64,000 nucleotides of DNA from CAVVEQ01 sp963802095 (GTDB lineage Bacteria; Chloroflexota; Anaerolineae; Anaerolineales; Anaerolineaceae): contig CAWDHI010000006.1 of assembly GCA_963802095.1 (NCBI GenBank), positions 93,359 through 157,358 of the forward strand. The letters run 5' to 3'. This document shows, piece by piece, positions 42,880 through 51,798 of this stretch (the stretch's first letter is position 1; every line of letters starts with the position of its first letter). The notes beneath the pieces were generated by a model, which made no database searches, was not told where the DNA came from, and was given only the letters and a program-made list of their open reading frames with translations. Position numbers and translations under genes: made by a program.

Positions 42880-43923
42880 TCCTTTCGCTGACAGCAGCAC
42901 CGGTGCATGCCGGGGATGAGCCGGTGGTGCGCATCACCCAGGTGGATACATCGCGCTTCCCGCTGGTGACAGTCTATATCTCGGTGACCGATGCCAACGG
43001 GCAGCCACTGCCGGTCAACCCGGGCAGCCTGGTGGTGATGGAAAACGGCCAGCCGGTGGATGCCCAGCTCCTGCAGGGCGCAGGTGAAGCAGGTCCGGTC
43101 ACCACGCTGCTGCTCATGGATACCTCAGGCAGCATGGCCACCGGCAAGAAGCTGATGCGCGCAAAGGAAGTGGCCAGGGATTTCATCGGCCGCATGCGGG
43201 CAGGTGACCAGACCGGCATTCTGGCATTCAACACCGACCTGACCCTTGCGCAGGCTGTCACCGACGATACAGACTGCGCTGGATAATGCCATCGATAAGC
43301 TTTTTGCGCGCGGAGATACCGCCATGTACGACGCCCTGGTGAGGGGTGAGGATGTTCTGGCGGATGTGCCCGGGCGGAAGGCGATCGTGGCGCTGACGGA
43401 CGGGATGGATAACCGCAGCTCGGTGAAAGCCGCAGACGTGATCGGGAAGATCGCAGCCAGCGGGCTGACCATCTCGACCATCGGGCTTGGGGATTCCAAC
43501 CAGACCAGCGGCAGCCAGACCGCGCTGGATGAAAAGGCGCTGAGGTATCTGGCGGAAAATAGTGGCGGACTCTATAGCTTCGCCAAGGACCCTGCTGCAC
43601 TGGCAGCGATCTATGAACTCTACCAGCGCGGGCTTCAGAGCGAGTACGCGGTGACGTACACATCACCTTCCTCCCTGCGTGACGGGCTGAATAGGGTGCT
43701 TTCGGTCTCGCTGAGCGAGCAGGCGGCTGCAGTACCTGCGAAATACAACCCCGGCGGGCTGGTGCCCGAGGTGGGTCAGCCGGCATCCTGGGGAGCGTTT
43801 CTCGGGATGCTTGGGTTTCCTGGTGCTTCTGCTCTTCGTGCCAACCATCGTGAAGGAGGTGCGCATCCGCAGGGAGCACGGCGCCCTCGAAAGCAGCCGA
43901 GCCATCGGGGAAGGTTAAGCTGA
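42827..43923 (+). pseudogene. secreted vWA-domain protein with C-terminal membrane helix, frameshifted
   Basis: From ATG at 42827 (GAGAGG upstream) the N-terminus is lost in an A-run near 42845; read across, it gives a signal peptide (IIAFFVCLGLILSL, cleavage after APVHAG). Residues about 70-290 are a von Willebrand factor A domain with the metal site DTSGSM and the later ALTDGMDNRS. Another indel at about 43268 and one near 43815 precede the last membrane helix (FLVLLLFVPTIVKEV) and a basic tail. The natural end is TAA at 43916-43918 or a TAG at 43956-43958. It would sit at the outer face of the membrane next to the FHA and RING proteins. Confidence 0.75.
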
Positions 43924-44104
43924 AGGAATCTCCTTCGAAGAGGATCAAATTGAAGTAGGAAAGTAAATGCCCGGGTAACCGGGTATTTCTTATCAATCAA
44001 CAGGTCATTTTTAGTCGTATCAGCAGCGACCAGTCTGACCTTACAAAATATGATCTGCAATAAGAAAATTGAGTCGTTGTTTAAATTGTTTGAAAATCAT
44101 TAGG

Positions 44105-44671
44105 CTATTCGAGAATTTCCAGATCACGGTTTTCCCCGGCAAGGTGCCTGGCAGTGTTCACGTTTCGCACGGTCATCAACTGGTAATGAGGATGTGAGAT
44201 GATTTTGCTGAGGTGGCTTTTATTAAAATATTTTCGTTCGAGATTCCAGATGACAGCTCCCGGTACGTAGCGCAGATCGATAAAATCCCGGTTCACCGGC
44301 AAATCAGAGAGGACATTTTCCGAATCAATCTCCGGGAAGAGGAAAGCCACATCGGTTCTTTGCTCCATATTGTTCTGCCAGGCGGGCGGGATAGCGCTAA
44401 CGATCCTTAGCAATTCCATATCCGACTTTACCAGGGTGGGGATCTCAAATCCTAATTCCTCTTTCAGGATGGTTTCCACCATCCTGCGGATTTCTTTAGC
44501 TTCCTGTTCGGCTTCAAATAATATATTCCCGGAGTTCAGGTAGGAGGAAACCCGGGTGTAACCGAGCCTCTCAAAAAGCTGCTTGAGTTTTCCCATCTCC
44601 ACGCGGCGCAGGGTACCAGCGTTGATACCTCTCAAAAGGGCAATATATCTCATTTTCATTGGTGAATTCAT
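44105..44671 (-). CDS. DUF1697 family protein
   Basis: 188 residues. The opening MRYIALLRGINAGTLRRVEM, the segment GYTRVSSYLNSGNILFEAEQ and the late RNVNTARHLA are the DUF1697 pattern (usually 'ALLRGINVGG..V.M..L', 'YI.SGN.VF', 'R...T...L'). Cytosolic, function unknown. The start may be 44671, 44659 or 44653. The gap from 43,959 holds no gene I can support. Confidence 0.85.
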   Translation of the reverse strand: MNSPMKMRYIALLRGINAGTLRRVEMGKLKQLFERLGYTRVSSYLNSGNILFEAEQEAKEIRRMVETILKEELGFEIPTLVKSDMELLRIVSAIPPAWQNNMEQRTDVAFLFPEIDSENVLSDLPVNRDFIDLRYVPGAVIWNLERKYFNKSHLSKIISHPHYQLMTVRNVNTARHLAGENRDLEILE

Positions 44672-44814
44672 ATGTTCTATAACTATAATTTACCAAATGC
44701 TGTAAGCTGAAAATAAGTGCGAAACCCACCGAAAAAATGATGAAGGATAATCCACTCAACAGACGCCGTTTCGGGGAAAATATAAGAAAGCGCAAGGATC
44801 CGTCTCATACTAAA

Positions 44815-45670
44815 TTAAGTGGAACGCAATGTAATGAGAGTGATCTCCGGCCGGCAGTTCCAGCGCAGCCAGACCACATTCACCCCCAGCCCGCGGTTGA
44901 CGTGCAGGACCATATCCTTCACTTGGTAGGTGCCGGAGTAATACTTCTTGAAGTAATTCCCACGGATGGGTACGCCCATAAAGGGAAGCGCCACCTGCCC
45001 GCCGTGTGAGTGACCGGAGAGCTGAAGGGCGAATCTGTCCGTCGCCGCGCCTGTGTCGGCGAAATCCGGCTCGTGCACCAGCAGGATTCCGGGCGTGGAT
45101 GCCGGAGGGATCTTCAGCAAGACACCTTTCCAGGTGGTCGGCATGCACCTTGACCGAATCCACCCCGGAGACCCACAACTCCGCTTTGCCCTTTTTGATC
45201 GAAACTGCGTCGTTGGCAAGGTCGGTGACCCCTGCCTGCTGCAGGATCTTACGCACCTTGCTGGCACCCGCCCAGTGATCGTGGTTGCCCAGCACCACCA
45301 CCACGCCGTCTTTAGCTTTCAGGGCTTTCAGGTTCTCTGCTAGCGGAGTGGCGAAGCGCTCCAGATCGTAGGAGACCAGGTCGCCGGGGATGGCGATCAG
45401 ATCCGGTTTGAGGTCGTTGACCATCCCGACCACGCCGGCAAGACGCAGGGGGGTGAGCCACTGCCCGAGGTGAAGGTCGGCGATTACCGCCACCCGGTAG
45501 CCATCGAAAACCGGGTCCAGACCGCGAATATTCACGGTCAGGGGGACGATGTCGAAGGCTTTCGGGTTGAAGCCATCCCCGTGCACGTCTTCCAGGAAGC
45601 GCGCGGTGAGGAGCTGCACTTGGCGGCGCAGGTGGAAGTTCTTCTCGTTCAGTTCTCTTATTTCGGTCAT
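44815..45670 (-). pseudogene. YkuE-like metallophosphoesterase, one frameshift
   Basis: From ATG at 45670 the frame carries VAVIADLHLGQWLTP, DLIAIPGDLVSYD and VVLGNHDHWAG, the D-x-H, GD and GNHD motifs of calcineurin-like phosphoesterases. It breaks near 45120; the neighbouring frame continues with GILLVHEPDFAD and LSGHSHGGQVALP (the last histidine motif) to the stop at 44815. Total length about 285 residues is normal for YkuE-like enzymes, which act on UDP-diacylglucosamine-type or other phosphoesters. All metal ligands are present if the single indel is an error. Confidence 0.8.
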
Positions 45671-45736
45671 TTTCCAACAATCCTTTTTTTTAGAATACCA
45701 CAAGTGCATGAAATGCGGATAAAATCAAGCCCTGAT

Positions 45737-46501
45737 ATGGAAAAAAGCGCATTTTTCACCTCGAAGAACACCGTCGAAACCCAGAATGTGGATTTTCTGG
45801 GTCTATGGCGACCTTCGCGCATGTTGGAACACCTGATCGATACCGCTTCGCGCCATGCTGCCGTCTTGGGTATAGCTATGAAGACCTTTTGTTCCAGAGC
45901 ATCGTCTGGGTGCTCTCGCGGATAAATATCCATAGCTACCGTCGGCCAGCGATCGGGGAGCAGATCAACACCCGCACCTGGATCAAAGGCATCCAGCAGA
46001 AGCTTTTCTTCCTGCGGGATTTTGAGGTGAAGGATGCGCAGGGGGCAAAGGTCGCTTCCGCCTCTTTTGCCTGGCTGTTGATCGACCTCGAAAACCGCAG
46101 GATCCTGCCGGCTGCGTCCATGCGGGTGACTTTGCCCGACCCCCACGGCGAAAGCGCATTGGATGAACCGTTGGAGAAGATCAACGCCCCTTATGGTATG
46201 CCCGCGGTTTTTGTTGCCCCGGTCACCTATGGGATCGTGGATATACTTGGGTCATGCCACCTCCGCACGCTATGTGGATTGGATCTTCGACTGCTTTCCG
46301 CTCGAAACCTACAAGCTGAAGGAGATCTCGCAGCTCAAGCTCAATTTCGTCCACGAGATTCTGCCCGGCGAGCAGGTTTCCATTCGCGCGGCGCAGCAGG
46401 ATGGCGCCAGCCCCGAAGCCTGGATGGTCGCCGGGGAAAATTTGAACACGGGGGAGCGGGCATTCGAGGCAGCAGTTTATTGGGACGGTTCTCCAAAATA
46501 A
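45737..46501 (+). pseudogene. acyl-ACP thioesterase (FatA-like), two frameshifts
   Basis: ATG at 45737. The first hotdog domain begins FTSKNTVETQNVDFLGLWRP. Near 45868 the frame is lost; one extra G restores VLGYSYEDLLFQSIVWVLSR. A second break near 46245 is followed by LGHATSARYVDWIFDCFPLE, the second hotdog domain, ending VYWDGSPK. About 255 residues in all, the usual size of bacterial FatA-type enzymes that release fatty acids from acyl carrier protein. The two breaks look like single-base errors. Confidence 0.8.
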
Positions 46502-46626
46502 TCGTAAATATTTGTAAAGTGAGCAATACGATCCCACCAACCGGATTCCCGGCTGCGCGGGATTTGTTTTTTCCTGCAGAAATTGGTCAGAAATTGGTGC
46601 TTGAAAAACGACAATAAACGTGCAAT

Positions 46627-46645
46627 AATCATCATGAATATGATT
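46627..46645. promoter_or_regulatory. inverted repeat upstream of the DeoR gene
   Basis: AATCAT-catgaat-ATGATT, a 6-base inverted repeat with a 7-base spacer, followed by more GATT-type half sites (GATTGATTATGAGCGATT). It lies 18 bases before the start of the DeoR-family gene and is a plausible binding site for it. Confidence 0.45.
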
Positions 46646-46662
46646 GATTATGAGCGATTAAA

Positions 46663-47463
46663 TTGAACACCCCAATCTCCAGCCAGGAACGCCAGAACGA
46701 GATCCTGCAGATTCTCCACCGCGGTCAGCGGATCAGCACGGAGGAGATCTGCATGCAATTTTCGGTCAGCGAGGCCACCGCCCGGCGGGACCTGGATACG
46801 CTCGCCCAGGCGGGCAAGATTCAGCGGGTGCACGGTGGGGCGATCCTGCCTGCAAGCCTGCCTCCCGAGCCGCCCATTTTGCAGCGCCAGGATGAGCAAT
46901 CGACCGAGAAAATGCGCATTGGAAAGGCGACTGCGGCGATCATCAACGATGGCGAGACAGTTTTCCTTGGTTCCGGGTCCACCGTGCTTGAAGTGGCGCG
47001 CGCGCTGCGGGGTTGGAAAAAGCTCACCGTGATAACCAACTCGCTCCCGGTCATCAATGCCCTTGCCGGGGCGGAGGGGATCAGCTTAGTGTGCCTGGGG
47101 GGTATGCTGCGTGAGAGTGAGTTTTCCTTCATCGGGCACATCACCGAGCAATCACTGGGCGAAGTCCGGGCGGATAAGGTGGTAATGGGTACCCGCGCCA
47201 TCAGCCTGGAACATGGGCTGACCCACGAGTACCTGCCTGAAACTCTTACCGACCGGGCGATCCTGAAATCCGGGAAAGAGGTCCTAATCGTCGCCGACCA
47301 CACCAAATTCGGGCAGGAGGCGACTGTGCTGCTTGCACCTCTTTCGGCCATCCACACCATCATCACTGATGATCAGATCCCCGCGGATTTTCTGAAAGCC
47401 GCCCGTAAGTCCGGCATCCGGGTTGTCACTGCTGTAAAGAGAATGAGGAATTATGGATCTTGA
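46663..47463 (+). CDS. DeoR/GlpR-family transcriptional regulator
   Basis: 266 residues. The N-terminal HTH (RQNEILQILHRGQRISTEEI, SEATARRDLDTLAQAGKIQR, VHGGAIL) is the DeoR signature; the sugar-phosphate-binding domain follows (IGKATAAIINDGETVFLGSG; VVMGTRAISLEHGLTHEY; VLIVADHTKFG). The start is a TTG at 46663; no nearby ATG is in frame. It is the first gene of an 8.5-9.5 kb operon and probably represses it until a phosphorylated sugar intermediate binds. Confidence 0.9.
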   Translation: MNTPISSQERQNEILQILHRGQRISTEEICMQFSVSEATARRDLDTLAQAGKIQRVHGGAILPASLPPEPPILQRQDEQSTEKMRIGKATAAIINDGETVFLGSGSTVLEVARALRGWKKLTVITNSLPVINALAGAEGISLVCLGGMLRESEFSFIGHITEQSLGEVRADKVVMGTRAISLEHGLTHEYLPETLTDRAILKSGKEVLIVADHTKFGQEATVLLAPLSAIHTIITDDQIPADFLKAARKSGIRVVTAVKRMRNYGS

Positions 47464-48494
47464 GCATTACTTTCCCGCAATCCAAGTTGGTTGTCCCGCA
47501 AAGCGAGGTTCTAAAACCCCGCTTCCCGGCCATTGACGCGCACAACCACCTGGGCGAGGAATTCGGGGGAGGGTGGGAAAACCAGCCTTTCGAGGAGCTG
47601 ATCGCCCTGCTGGATGAAGCCGGAATCTTGCGCTACGTCGATCTGGATGGCGGTTGGGGGGAAGAGATCCTCAATCATCATTTGAATTTATTTAAACAAC
47701 GCGCCCCGCAGCGCTTCCAGGTCTTTGGCGGGGTGGATTGGTCCAAATGGGGCGAGATGGGTAACCAATTCCCCGAATGGGTGGCCGGGCGGCTGCGCGC
47801 GCAAAAGGAGCGCGGGGCGGAAGGCTTGAAGATCTGGAAGCCCTTCGGGCTGCACGTAAAGGATCACACCGGCAGCCTGGTGAATGTGGATGACCCACGT
47901 CTTGACCCCATCTGGCAAACCGCAGGGGAGTTGGGGTTGCCGGTGATGATCCACGTAGCGGACCCGGTGGCTTTCTTTGAACCGATCAATGAAACCAACG
48001 AACGCTGGGAGGAGTTGGGCGTTCACCCGGACTGGGCGTTCACCAGCCCGCCCTTCCCGCCGTTCAACCACATCATCGAGGGGCTTGCAAATCTCGTCAC
48101 CCGCCACATCCATACGACCTTCATCGGCGCGCACGTAGGCTGTTACGCGGAGAACCTGGCCTGGGTGGGAGATCTGCTTGAAAGCGCTGCCCGAACTTTC
48201 TATGTGGATATCTCCGGGCGAATCGGCGAGCTCGGCCGGCAGCCTTACACTGCGCGGAAATTCTTCCTGCGGTATGCCGACAGGATCCTTTTCGGCTCGG
48301 ATATGGGGCCTTTCCCGGAAGGTTACAAGATCATCTACCGCTTCCTGGAAACGGAAGACGAGTATTTCAATTACAACCTGACTCCCAACCCCGCCCAGGG
48401 GCGCTGGTACGCCTACGGGATCAATCTGCCCGAGGATATTTTGAAAAAGGTCTATTTTGAAAATGCAGCCCGGGTACTGGGAAACCCGCGCTAG
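47460..48494 (+). CDS. amidohydrolase-2 family (TIM-barrel) hydrolase
   Basis: 344 residues. The metal-binding start FPAIDAHNHLGEEFG (D-x-H-x-H), the middle MIHVADPVAFF, IGAHVGC and the late RILFGSDMG are the amidohydrolase-2 layout. These enzymes are hydrolases or decarboxylases; a lactonase or deacetylase role would suit the operon but cannot be read from sequence. It starts at TTG with a 4-base overlap with the regulator. It is not a NagA-type deacetylase. Confidence 0.8.
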   Translation: MSITFPQSKLVVPQSEVLKPRFPAIDAHNHLGEEFGGGWENQPFEELIALLDEAGILRYVDLDGGWGEEILNHHLNLFKQRAPQRFQVFGGVDWSKWGEMGNQFPEWVAGRLRAQKERGAEGLKIWKPFGLHVKDHTGSLVNVDDPRLDPIWQTAGELGLPVMIHVADPVAFFEPINETNERWEELGVHPDWAFTSPPFPPFNHIIEGLANLVTRHIHTTFIGAHVGCYAENLAWVGDLLESAARTFYVDISGRIGELGRQPYTARKFFLRYADRILFGSDMGPFPEGYKIIYRFLETEDEYFNYNLTPNPAQGRWYAYGINLPEDILKKVYFENAARVLGNPR

Positions 48495-48523
48495 AAACTC
48501 ATAAAAAAGGATTGGATAGCACT

Positions 48524-49549
48524 ATGGACTGGAAACAAACATACACCTGGCAGGAGATCCAATCACAACCGGAGGCATGGAGTGCGGCGTTGAAGAAACT
48601 CCATGAATATTCTCTCGATCCAAGCGCAAGCAAACCGGTGAGCGGTGATGTGATCTTCACGGGCTGCGGATCGACCTATTACCTGGCGCTTTCCGCGGCG
48701 GCGGTGACCCAAGGCTTGACCGGTCTGACCTGCCGGGCGCTGCCTGCCTCGGAGCTCTGGCTGAATCCCAAATCCGCGTACCCTCAGGAAAAAACCACCC
48801 TTATCGCGATTTCGCGTTCCGGGGAAACCACCGAGACCCTCAATGCCTGCCGGGCTTTTCTGGAAGATAAACGGGGGAACCTGTTGACCTTCTCCTGCTA
48901 TGCCGATCATCCGTTGGCGAAGATGGGCGGGCTGAACATCGTGCTCGATTCCGCCCAGGAGAGATCGGTGGCGCAAACGCGCGCGTTTTCCACGCTTTTC
49001 CTGGGCACCCTGGCGCTGGCCATCCACTGGTTAGGTAAGGAGGAGCTCATATCCGAACTGGCACAGCTGCCGGAAGCGGCTAAGAAGGTGCTTGAAAAAA
49101 GCGCGGCACTTACTGAGGAACTGGGTAGAGATCAAAGCGCCGACCGTTTTTACTGGCTGGGCAGCGGGCTGCGCTACGGGTTGGCAAGCGAAGCAAGCTT
49201 GAAAATGAAAGAGATGAGCCTCACCCACAGCGAGCCGTTCCACTTCCTGGAATTCCGCCACGGACCGAAGAGCATGGTAACCCCGTCTGCCCGCGTGATC
49301 GGGCTGGTTTCCTCAGCGAATGCTGCCCGGGAAAAGGAGGTTTTGGAAGAAATGAAGGAACTGGGAGGGAGGATTGTGAGCGTCTCGGAGAAGGATGCGG
49401 AACTTGCGTTTGAATCCGGACTGGGAGAACCCATCCACGATATCCTTTTCCTGCCGGTAGCGCAGTCCATCGCATTTCACAGGTCGATTTCAAAAGGGTT
49501 AAACCCGGATCTACCCACAAACCTGGATCCGGTGGTCAAACTTTCATAA
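48524..49549 (+). CDS. SIS-domain sugar isomerase/deaminase (AgaS-like)
   Basis: 341 residues with two SIS domains: GDVIFTGCGSTYYLALSAAA and TTLIAISRSGETTETLNACR in the first, DRFYWLGSGLRYGLASEASL, KMKEMSLTHSEPFHFLEFRH and GPKSMV in the second. Resembles the isomerase half of glucosamine-6-phosphate synthase without the glutaminase, as in AgaS and FrlB. In this operon a galactosamine-6-phosphate deaminase/isomerase giving tagatose 6-phosphate is the most likely role. The start is ATG 48524; TTG 48512 is possible. Confidence 0.85.
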   Translation: MDWKQTYTWQEIQSQPEAWSAALKKLHEYSLDPSASKPVSGDVIFTGCGSTYYLALSAAAVTQGLTGLTCRALPASELWLNPKSAYPQEKTTLIAISRSGETTETLNACRAFLEDKRGNLLTFSCYADHPLAKMGGLNIVLDSAQERSVAQTRAFSTLFLGTLALAIHWLGKEELISELAQLPEAAKKVLEKSAALTEELGRDQSADRFYWLGSGLRYGLASEASLKMKEMSLTHSEPFHFLEFRHGPKSMVTPSARVIGLVSSANAAREKEVLEEMKELGGRIVSVSEKDAELAFESGLGEPIHDILFLPVAQSIAFHRSISKGLNPDLPTNLDPVVKLS

Positions 49550-49559
49550 GGAGGAAGAA

Positions 49560-50840
49560 ATGAAGAAGTTTGTGTTTCCCGTATTACTGGTGGTTGTTGT
49601 AATGTTGACCGCTTGCGGTGGAAAAACCGCCGCTCCGGCCAGCGGTGAGCCGGTGGCGATCACATTCAGCGCATGGGGTGCCCCTGAGGAGCTGGCGGTC
49701 TGGAAGCAGATCGTCTCCGATTTTGAGGCAGCCAATCCCGGTATCAAGGTCAATGTGGAAGTCTCCGACTGGGATGCGTATTGGGATAAGCTCAAGACCC
49801 AACTGGCAGCCAATACTCCCCCGGATGTCTTCGCGATGGATGCTCCGCTGTTCCTGGATTACCAGACCCGCGGCGTCCTGGCGAACTTGCAGCCGTATAT
49901 TGATAAAAACCCCGATATGCTGAAAGATGTTTATCCTCAGACCCTTGAAGCCTATAAAACGGCGGACGGGTATTACGGAATGCCGCGCGATTTCCAGACC
50001 ATCGTGCTTTTCTACAACAAGGATATGTTCGATGCCGCCGGGGTTGCATACCCCACCGCGGATTGGACCTGGGATGACCTGCGGGCTGCTGCCAAGAAAC
50101 TGACCCTGGATACCAATGGGGATGGCACCATCGAACAGTACGGCTTCGTCTTTGACCAGTGGGATATGGAACCCGGGTGGAGCCAGGCATTATGGTCCCA
50201 CGGTGGTGATGTAATCAGTTCAGATCATACGAAAACCCTGGTGGGTGAACCAGCCTCCCGAAAGGGCTGGCAGACACTTTACGATATGGTTTTCGTGGAT
50301 AAATCCTCCCCGGATGCCAACACGATCGGCCAATATGGCCTCGATCTTTTCCAGGCCAAGATTGCTGCCATGACCCCATTGGGTCACTGGGTAGTTCCAG
50401 GGTATAACGAGGCCGGGTTCGCGTACGATGCCGCACCCATGCCAGCCGGAGAGGCGGGTCACGCAACCAGTGTCAATAGCGCCGGGTTCGTGGTTGCCAA
50501 TGCAAGCAAGAACCAGGAAGCGGCTTTCGAATTCATCAAGTACGTGATGAGCGAGAAAGGCCAAACTCGCTTGACAGAGCTCGGTTTCGCTATTCCGATC
50601 CTAAAATCCGTTGCCGAAAGCCCGGTCTTCTTGGAGCAAAAGGGTTCTGACCTTAATCAGCAGGTTTTCCTGGATTCGCTTGCTTTTTCCCACATGAAAC
50701 CCGTATTCAAGGGGTATGACGAGTGGGCTGCTGTCGTGGGAGATGGCATGGGCGCTGTTTGGCGCGGCGAAGCAGAACTTAACAAAACCCTGGATGAGAT
50801 CGTCCCACTTGCGGACGAAGTCCTGGCGAAGAACAAATAA
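49560..50840 (+). CDS. ABC sugar transporter, substrate-binding lipoprotein
   Basis: 426 residues. Lipoprotein signal with LTACGG (Cys near 20). The mature protein is a family 1 extracellular sugar-binding protein: ITFSAWGAPEELAVWKQIVS, FEAANPGIKVNVEVSDWDAY, WDKLKTQLAANTPPDVFAMD and YGMPRDFQTIVLFYNKDMFD. AAGGAGGAA precedes the ATG. It captures the substrate outside the membrane for the permeases that follow. The sugar is not identifiable from sequence; operon content points to a galactose-type saccharide. Confidence 0.93.
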   Translation: MKKFVFPVLLVVVVMLTACGGKTAAPASGEPVAITFSAWGAPEELAVWKQIVSDFEAANPGIKVNVEVSDWDAYWDKLKTQLAANTPPDVFAMDAPLFLDYQTRGVLANLQPYIDKNPDMLKDVYPQTLEAYKTADGYYGMPRDFQTIVLFYNKDMFDAAGVAYPTADWTWDDLRAAAKKLTLDTNGDGTIEQYGFVFDQWDMEPGWSQALWSHGGDVISSDHTKTLVGEPASRKGWQTLYDMVFVDKSSPDANTIGQYGLDLFQAKIAAMTPLGHWVVPGYNEAGFAYDAAPMPAGEAGHATSVNSAGFVVANASKNQEAAFEFIKYVMSEKGQTRLTELGFAIPILKSVAESPVFLEQKGSDLNQQVFLDSLAFSHMKPVFKGYDEWAAVVGDGMGAVWRGEAELNKTLDEIVPLADEVLAKNK

Positions 50841-50853
50841 TCCGATCATAATT

Positions 50854-50889
50854 TTTCCCCTACCCCTATGACACTAGGGGTAGGGGAAA
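50854..50889 (+). promoter_or_regulatory. intercistronic hairpin after the binding-protein gene
   Basis: TTTCCCCTACCCCTA-tgacac-TAGGGGTAGGGGAAA, a perfect 15-base stem between the binding-protein and first permease genes. Such hairpins reduce read-through and protect upstream mRNA, giving more binding protein than permease. Confidence 0.75.
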
Positions 50890-50901
50890 TTATAGACAAC
50901 C

Positions 50902-51789
50902 ATGGATGCAGGAATCAAACCTCTCGGTAGGGAAAAGATCACGCTTTGGCTGATGCTCGCGCCAACCCTCCTCGGGTTGGTAATCGGTGTGCTTGGGTCC
51001 ATCGTAGCAACGGTGGCACTGAGCTTTACGCATTGGGATCTGCTTACCCCGCCGACCTGGGCTGGGTTGGAGAATTATGCTGCGCTTTTCAATGATGCGA
51101 AGCTCTGGCTGGCACTTACCAACACAATTAAGTTCAGCTTATTGTATGTTCCTGCGGTTGTGATCGTTTCGATGTTCATAGCGATATTGCTCAATCGCAA
51201 GATACGGGGAGTCTCGATCTTCCGCACGATCTATTTCCTGCCGGCAGTAACCTCAGCGGTTGCGACTGCCCTGGTGTGGAACATGATCTATGGTAAGGAT
51301 ACAGGCATTCTGAATTTCATCATTGAAAAACTGGGCGGGCAAGGTGTGTGCTGGTTATGCACCGACAATGTCCTGGTTGCCTTGATTATCGTAAACGTCT
51401 GGGGGGCGGTGGGGGAGGGAATGATCATTTTCCTTGCCGGCCTGACCACCATCCCGAAGGAATATTATGAAGCCTCTCAGCTGGACGGGGCAGGCGGGTC
51501 TTCTCAGTTTTTTCGAATTACCCTGCCGCTGGTTACCCCAAGTATTTTCTTCATGACACTCATTGCAACCATTAATGCCTTCCAGGCATATGACTATATT
51601 TACATGCTCACCCGCCGGGGGCATGGAGACAGCTCTTTTCCGGTCGTTGTCTACTCGATCTACCGGAATGCTTGGAATTTCTTCAATTATGGCGGCGCAA
51701 GCGCCCAGGCTATCGAACTGGCATTATTTGTCATTATTCTGATGGGTTTTTATCTCTGGCTTGAGAAACGATATGTGGTGTATGAATGA
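50902..51789 (+). CDS. ABC sugar transporter permease, MalF-type
   Basis: 295 residues with six membrane helices (first at about 15-40, LMLAPTLLGLVIGVLGSIVA). The coupling-helix EAA loop reads EYYEASQLDGAGGSSQFFRI followed by TLPLVTP. It pairs with the permease at 51799. No ATP-binding subunit is encoded in this operon, so a shared MsmK/UgpC-type ATPase elsewhere is probably used. Confidence 0.93.
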   Translation: MDAGIKPLGREKITLWLMLAPTLLGLVIGVLGSIVATVALSFTHWDLLTPPTWAGLENYAALFNDAKLWLALTNTIKFSLLYVPAVVIVSMFIAILLNRKIRGVSIFRTIYFLPAVTSAVATALVWNMIYGKDTGILNFIIEKLGGQGVCWLCTDNVLVALIIVNVWGAVGEGMIIFLAGLTTIPKEYYEASQLDGAGGSSQFFRITLPLVTPSIFFMTLIATINAFQAYDYIYMLTRRGHGDSSFPVVVYSIYRNAWNFFNYGGASAQAIELALFVIILMGFYLWLEKRYVVYE

Positions 51790-51798
51790 GGCAGGTTT

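Noticed and set aside
44571..44795. 74-codon minus-strand open frame before DUF1697
   Set aside because: Overlaps the DUF1697 start in another frame; one hydrophobic stretch only, not enough to support a gene.
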